Positions 62,631 to 64,000 of a DNA stretch of 64,000 bases are shown here, piece after piece. The stretch lies in NCBI GenBank assembly GCA_001870995.2, contig MLAV02000012.1, positions 124,001 to 188,000 on the forward strand, in the 5' to 3' direction. A program made the translations under genes and the position numbers. Position 1 is the first letter of the stretch. The number at the start of each line of letters is the position of its first letter. The stretch comes from Chitinophaga sp. CB10 (lineage in GTDB: Bacteria > Bacteroidota > Bacteroidia > Chitinophagales > Chitinophagaceae). The notes beneath the pieces are model-generated. The model worked only from the letters and a program-made list of their open reading frames with translations, ran no database searches and had not been told where the DNA came from.

Positions 62631-63497
62631 TTATTCACCCGACAAATCCTGCCGGGGTAAAAATTCACTGGCGCTCTTCCCGGTGCTTTTTTTGAAGAGC
62701 CTGGAGAAATAATCAGGATCGTTAAAGCCCAGCTCATAGGCCAGTTCCTTGATGGAAATATTGGAATAACGCAGTTTCCGCTGGGCTTCCGCCATCAGGC
62801 GGTTAATGAAATAATCCTTGGGCGAGGTGCCGGCATATTCTTTTACAATGCGGTACAGGCTATTGGTAGATAATGCTAATTTTTCAGCAATCGCGTTGAT
62901 GGAAGGCTGCTCCGTAAGGGAAGTTTCCACCACTAATTTGAATTCAATAAACTTTGACAGGTTGGCATTTAAAATACCAGCGGGGCGTTTGTTCTTAAAA
63001 TAGGCGCTGTTCAACTCAGAAAGCAACAGGTTCAAATAGGCTAATGTGATTTCCGTGTCGGTTTCATGTTTGTCCGCGTATAATACCTGGTTTAAAATTT
63101 CAAAAACCTTTACCACTCTTTCTTTCACCGCAGCATCCAGCGCGATGACCGGGTTGTTTAGCGGGTTGACCAAAAACGGGAAAGACTGTGGCAGCAAGGC
63201 CAGCGTATTCTCATCAAACAGCAGTTTGAAATATTTCAGATCGGCGGTTTTCACCGGCGGCGTAAATATTTGATTAGGCGCCGCAAAGAGCAGGCGCCCG
63301 TCTGTAAGGGTGTAATCCTGCAACTCCAGGTTGTAGGTAACGGTGCCACTTTCAATGAATACGATAAAATAAGCAGCCAGTTTGCGGGGCTCCAGCATGT
63401 TCTTCCGCGGGTCCGCCGGCTGGTAAGGATGGTCGTTAGACCGGACTTTTATCCCCAGCTCCTCCTCTTGTGTACCTTTTCCTTTATGTTCCTGCAT
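62631..63497 (-). CDS. AraC-family transcriptional regulator
   Basis: A 288-residue protein: cupin-like sensor (about 30-160; KLAAYFIVFIESGTVTYNLELQDYTLTDGRLLFAAPNQIF) and C-terminal HTH domain (about 190-285) with SINAIAEKLALSTNSLYRIVKEYAGTSPKDYFINRLMAEAQRKL and SIKELAYELGFNDPDYFSRLFKKSTGKSASEFL. Same overall type as the regulators at 41-44 kb but without their shared blocks. Adjacent to the SDR gene it presumably controls. Confidence 0.88.
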   Translation of the reverse strand: MQEHKGKGTQEEELGIKVRSNDHPYQPADPRKNMLEPRKLAAYFIVFIESGTVTYNLELQDYTLTDGRLLFAAPNQIFTPPVKTADLKYFKLLFDENTLALLPQSFPFLVNPLNNPVIALDAAVKERVVKVFEILNQVLYADKHETDTEITLAYLNLLLSELNSAYFKNKRPAGILNANLSKFIEFKLVVETSLTEQPSINAIAEKLALSTNSLYRIVKEYAGTSPKDYFINRLMAEAQRKLRYSNISIKELAYELGFNDPDYFSRLFKKSTGKSASEFLPRQDLSGE

Positions 63498-63669
63498 AGT
63501 TCGATTTTTAAACCCCTGCTGCCTGGATAAAATGTCGTAAAAAGATAGCTGGCGAGGTTGGAACCCATGAGCGGTATCAAAGCATTGGACATCCGGCCGA
63601 CAATCATAAGGGTTAAAACTGCCCTTCTAAGATATTAATTTCCCCCGGAAAATATCTGTGTCCCCGCCC

Positions 63670-64000
63670 TTAAATCTTCCTCTCCATTCCCAAATGCCTT
63701 CTCACCCCCTCGCCCGTCGCAGTTTCCCCGCGCTTCAACATCTCCTCCACCGTCCCCTCAAACAACACTTCCCCACCATACTTCCCCGCACCCGGGCCTA
63801 TGTCAATAATCCAATCCCCATGGGTAATCACATCCAGGTTATGTTCAATCACAATCAAAGTATTCCCCTGATCTACCAACGCATCCATAAAATCCAGCAA
63901 TAGCTGCGTATCGCTGGGATGCAGCCCTGTACTCGGCTCATCCAGCACAATGATTTTATTGCGATGCTGCAGCTCCCTGGTCAATTTTAGCCGCTGCCGC
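63670..64000 (-). CDS. UvrA-like ABC ATPase, C-terminal end (5' part outside window)
   Basis: The last 109 codons of a larger gene entering from the right edge. KIIVLDEPSTGLHPSDTQLLLDFMDALVDQGNTLIVIEHNLDVI is the Walker B/D-loop/His-switch region of the second ATPase domain of UvrA, followed by IDIGPGAGKYGGEVLFEGT. The ending RRHLGMERKI is not that of canonical UvrA, so it may be a UvrA paralogue of the DrrC/UvrA2 type linked to drug or lesion tolerance. The rest of the gene is needed to decide. Confidence 0.85.
   Translation of the reverse strand, partial: RQRLKLTRELQHRNKIIVLDEPSTGLHPSDTQLLLDFMDALVDQGNTLIVIEHNLDVITHGDWIIDIGPGAGKYGGEVLFEGTVEEMLKRGETATGEGVRRHLGMERKI

Overview
The window looks like chromosome of a glycan-degrading Bacteroidota, most likely a Chitinophagaceae member close to Chitinophaga. 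Supporting signs are three SusC genes with two SusD partners, a hybrid two-component regulator, type IX secretion sorting tails, promoters of the Bacteroidota TTTG / TAnnTTTG type and almost no Shine-Dalgarno sequences. The species assignment is inference; family assignments come from motifs read in the translations, without database searches.

Left third (1-28.3 kb): three polysaccharide-utilisation regions. (a) A SusC receptor running off the left edge, a divergent hybrid two-component sensor/regulator and a secreted family 8 polysaccharide lyase. (b) A sialic-acid operon on the minus strand: SusC, SusD, sialidase, N-acetylneuraminate lyase, a kelch-type sialate mutarotase gene broken by an in-frame amber codon, and an MFS transporter. 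A GntR/FadR-type regulator lies upstream, and similar operator-like palindromes occur in front of the regulator gene and over the predicted operon start. (c) SusC, SusD and a GH144-type endo-beta-1,2-glucanase. Here the SusC leader can fold into nested stems ending next to the start codon, and the SusD-GH144 gap holds three exact-length 42-bp repeats plus a hairpin.

Middle (28.3-44.5 kb): single genes and small pairs. These include two DinB proteins, an ArsR/SRPBCC pair with a clear operator, a GH171-type (NamZ) muramidase, a GH71/99-like protein with a beta-trefoil tail, a GH74-like protein with ricin-type lectin and sorting domains, and a cluster of AraC regulators with oxidoreductases, two of the regulators being paralogues.

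Right third (44.5-64 kb): two identical tRNA-Lys(TTT) genes in opposite orientation bracket about 10 kb that carries a glutaminase-like protein, a candidate small RNA, a ba3-type cytochrome oxidase operon (including a 41-residue subunit IIa-like protein), a GH20 hexosaminidase and a metallo-hydrolase. The right-hand tRNA-Lys is the target of a decayed 2-kb integrative element with 15-bp att repeats, paired arm-type repeats, a C-terminally truncated tyrosine recombinase and a frameshifted passenger gene. Beyond it lie HxlR/esterase, S41 peptidase, leucine-rich-repeat, SDR/AraC and a UvrA-like gene cut by the right edge.
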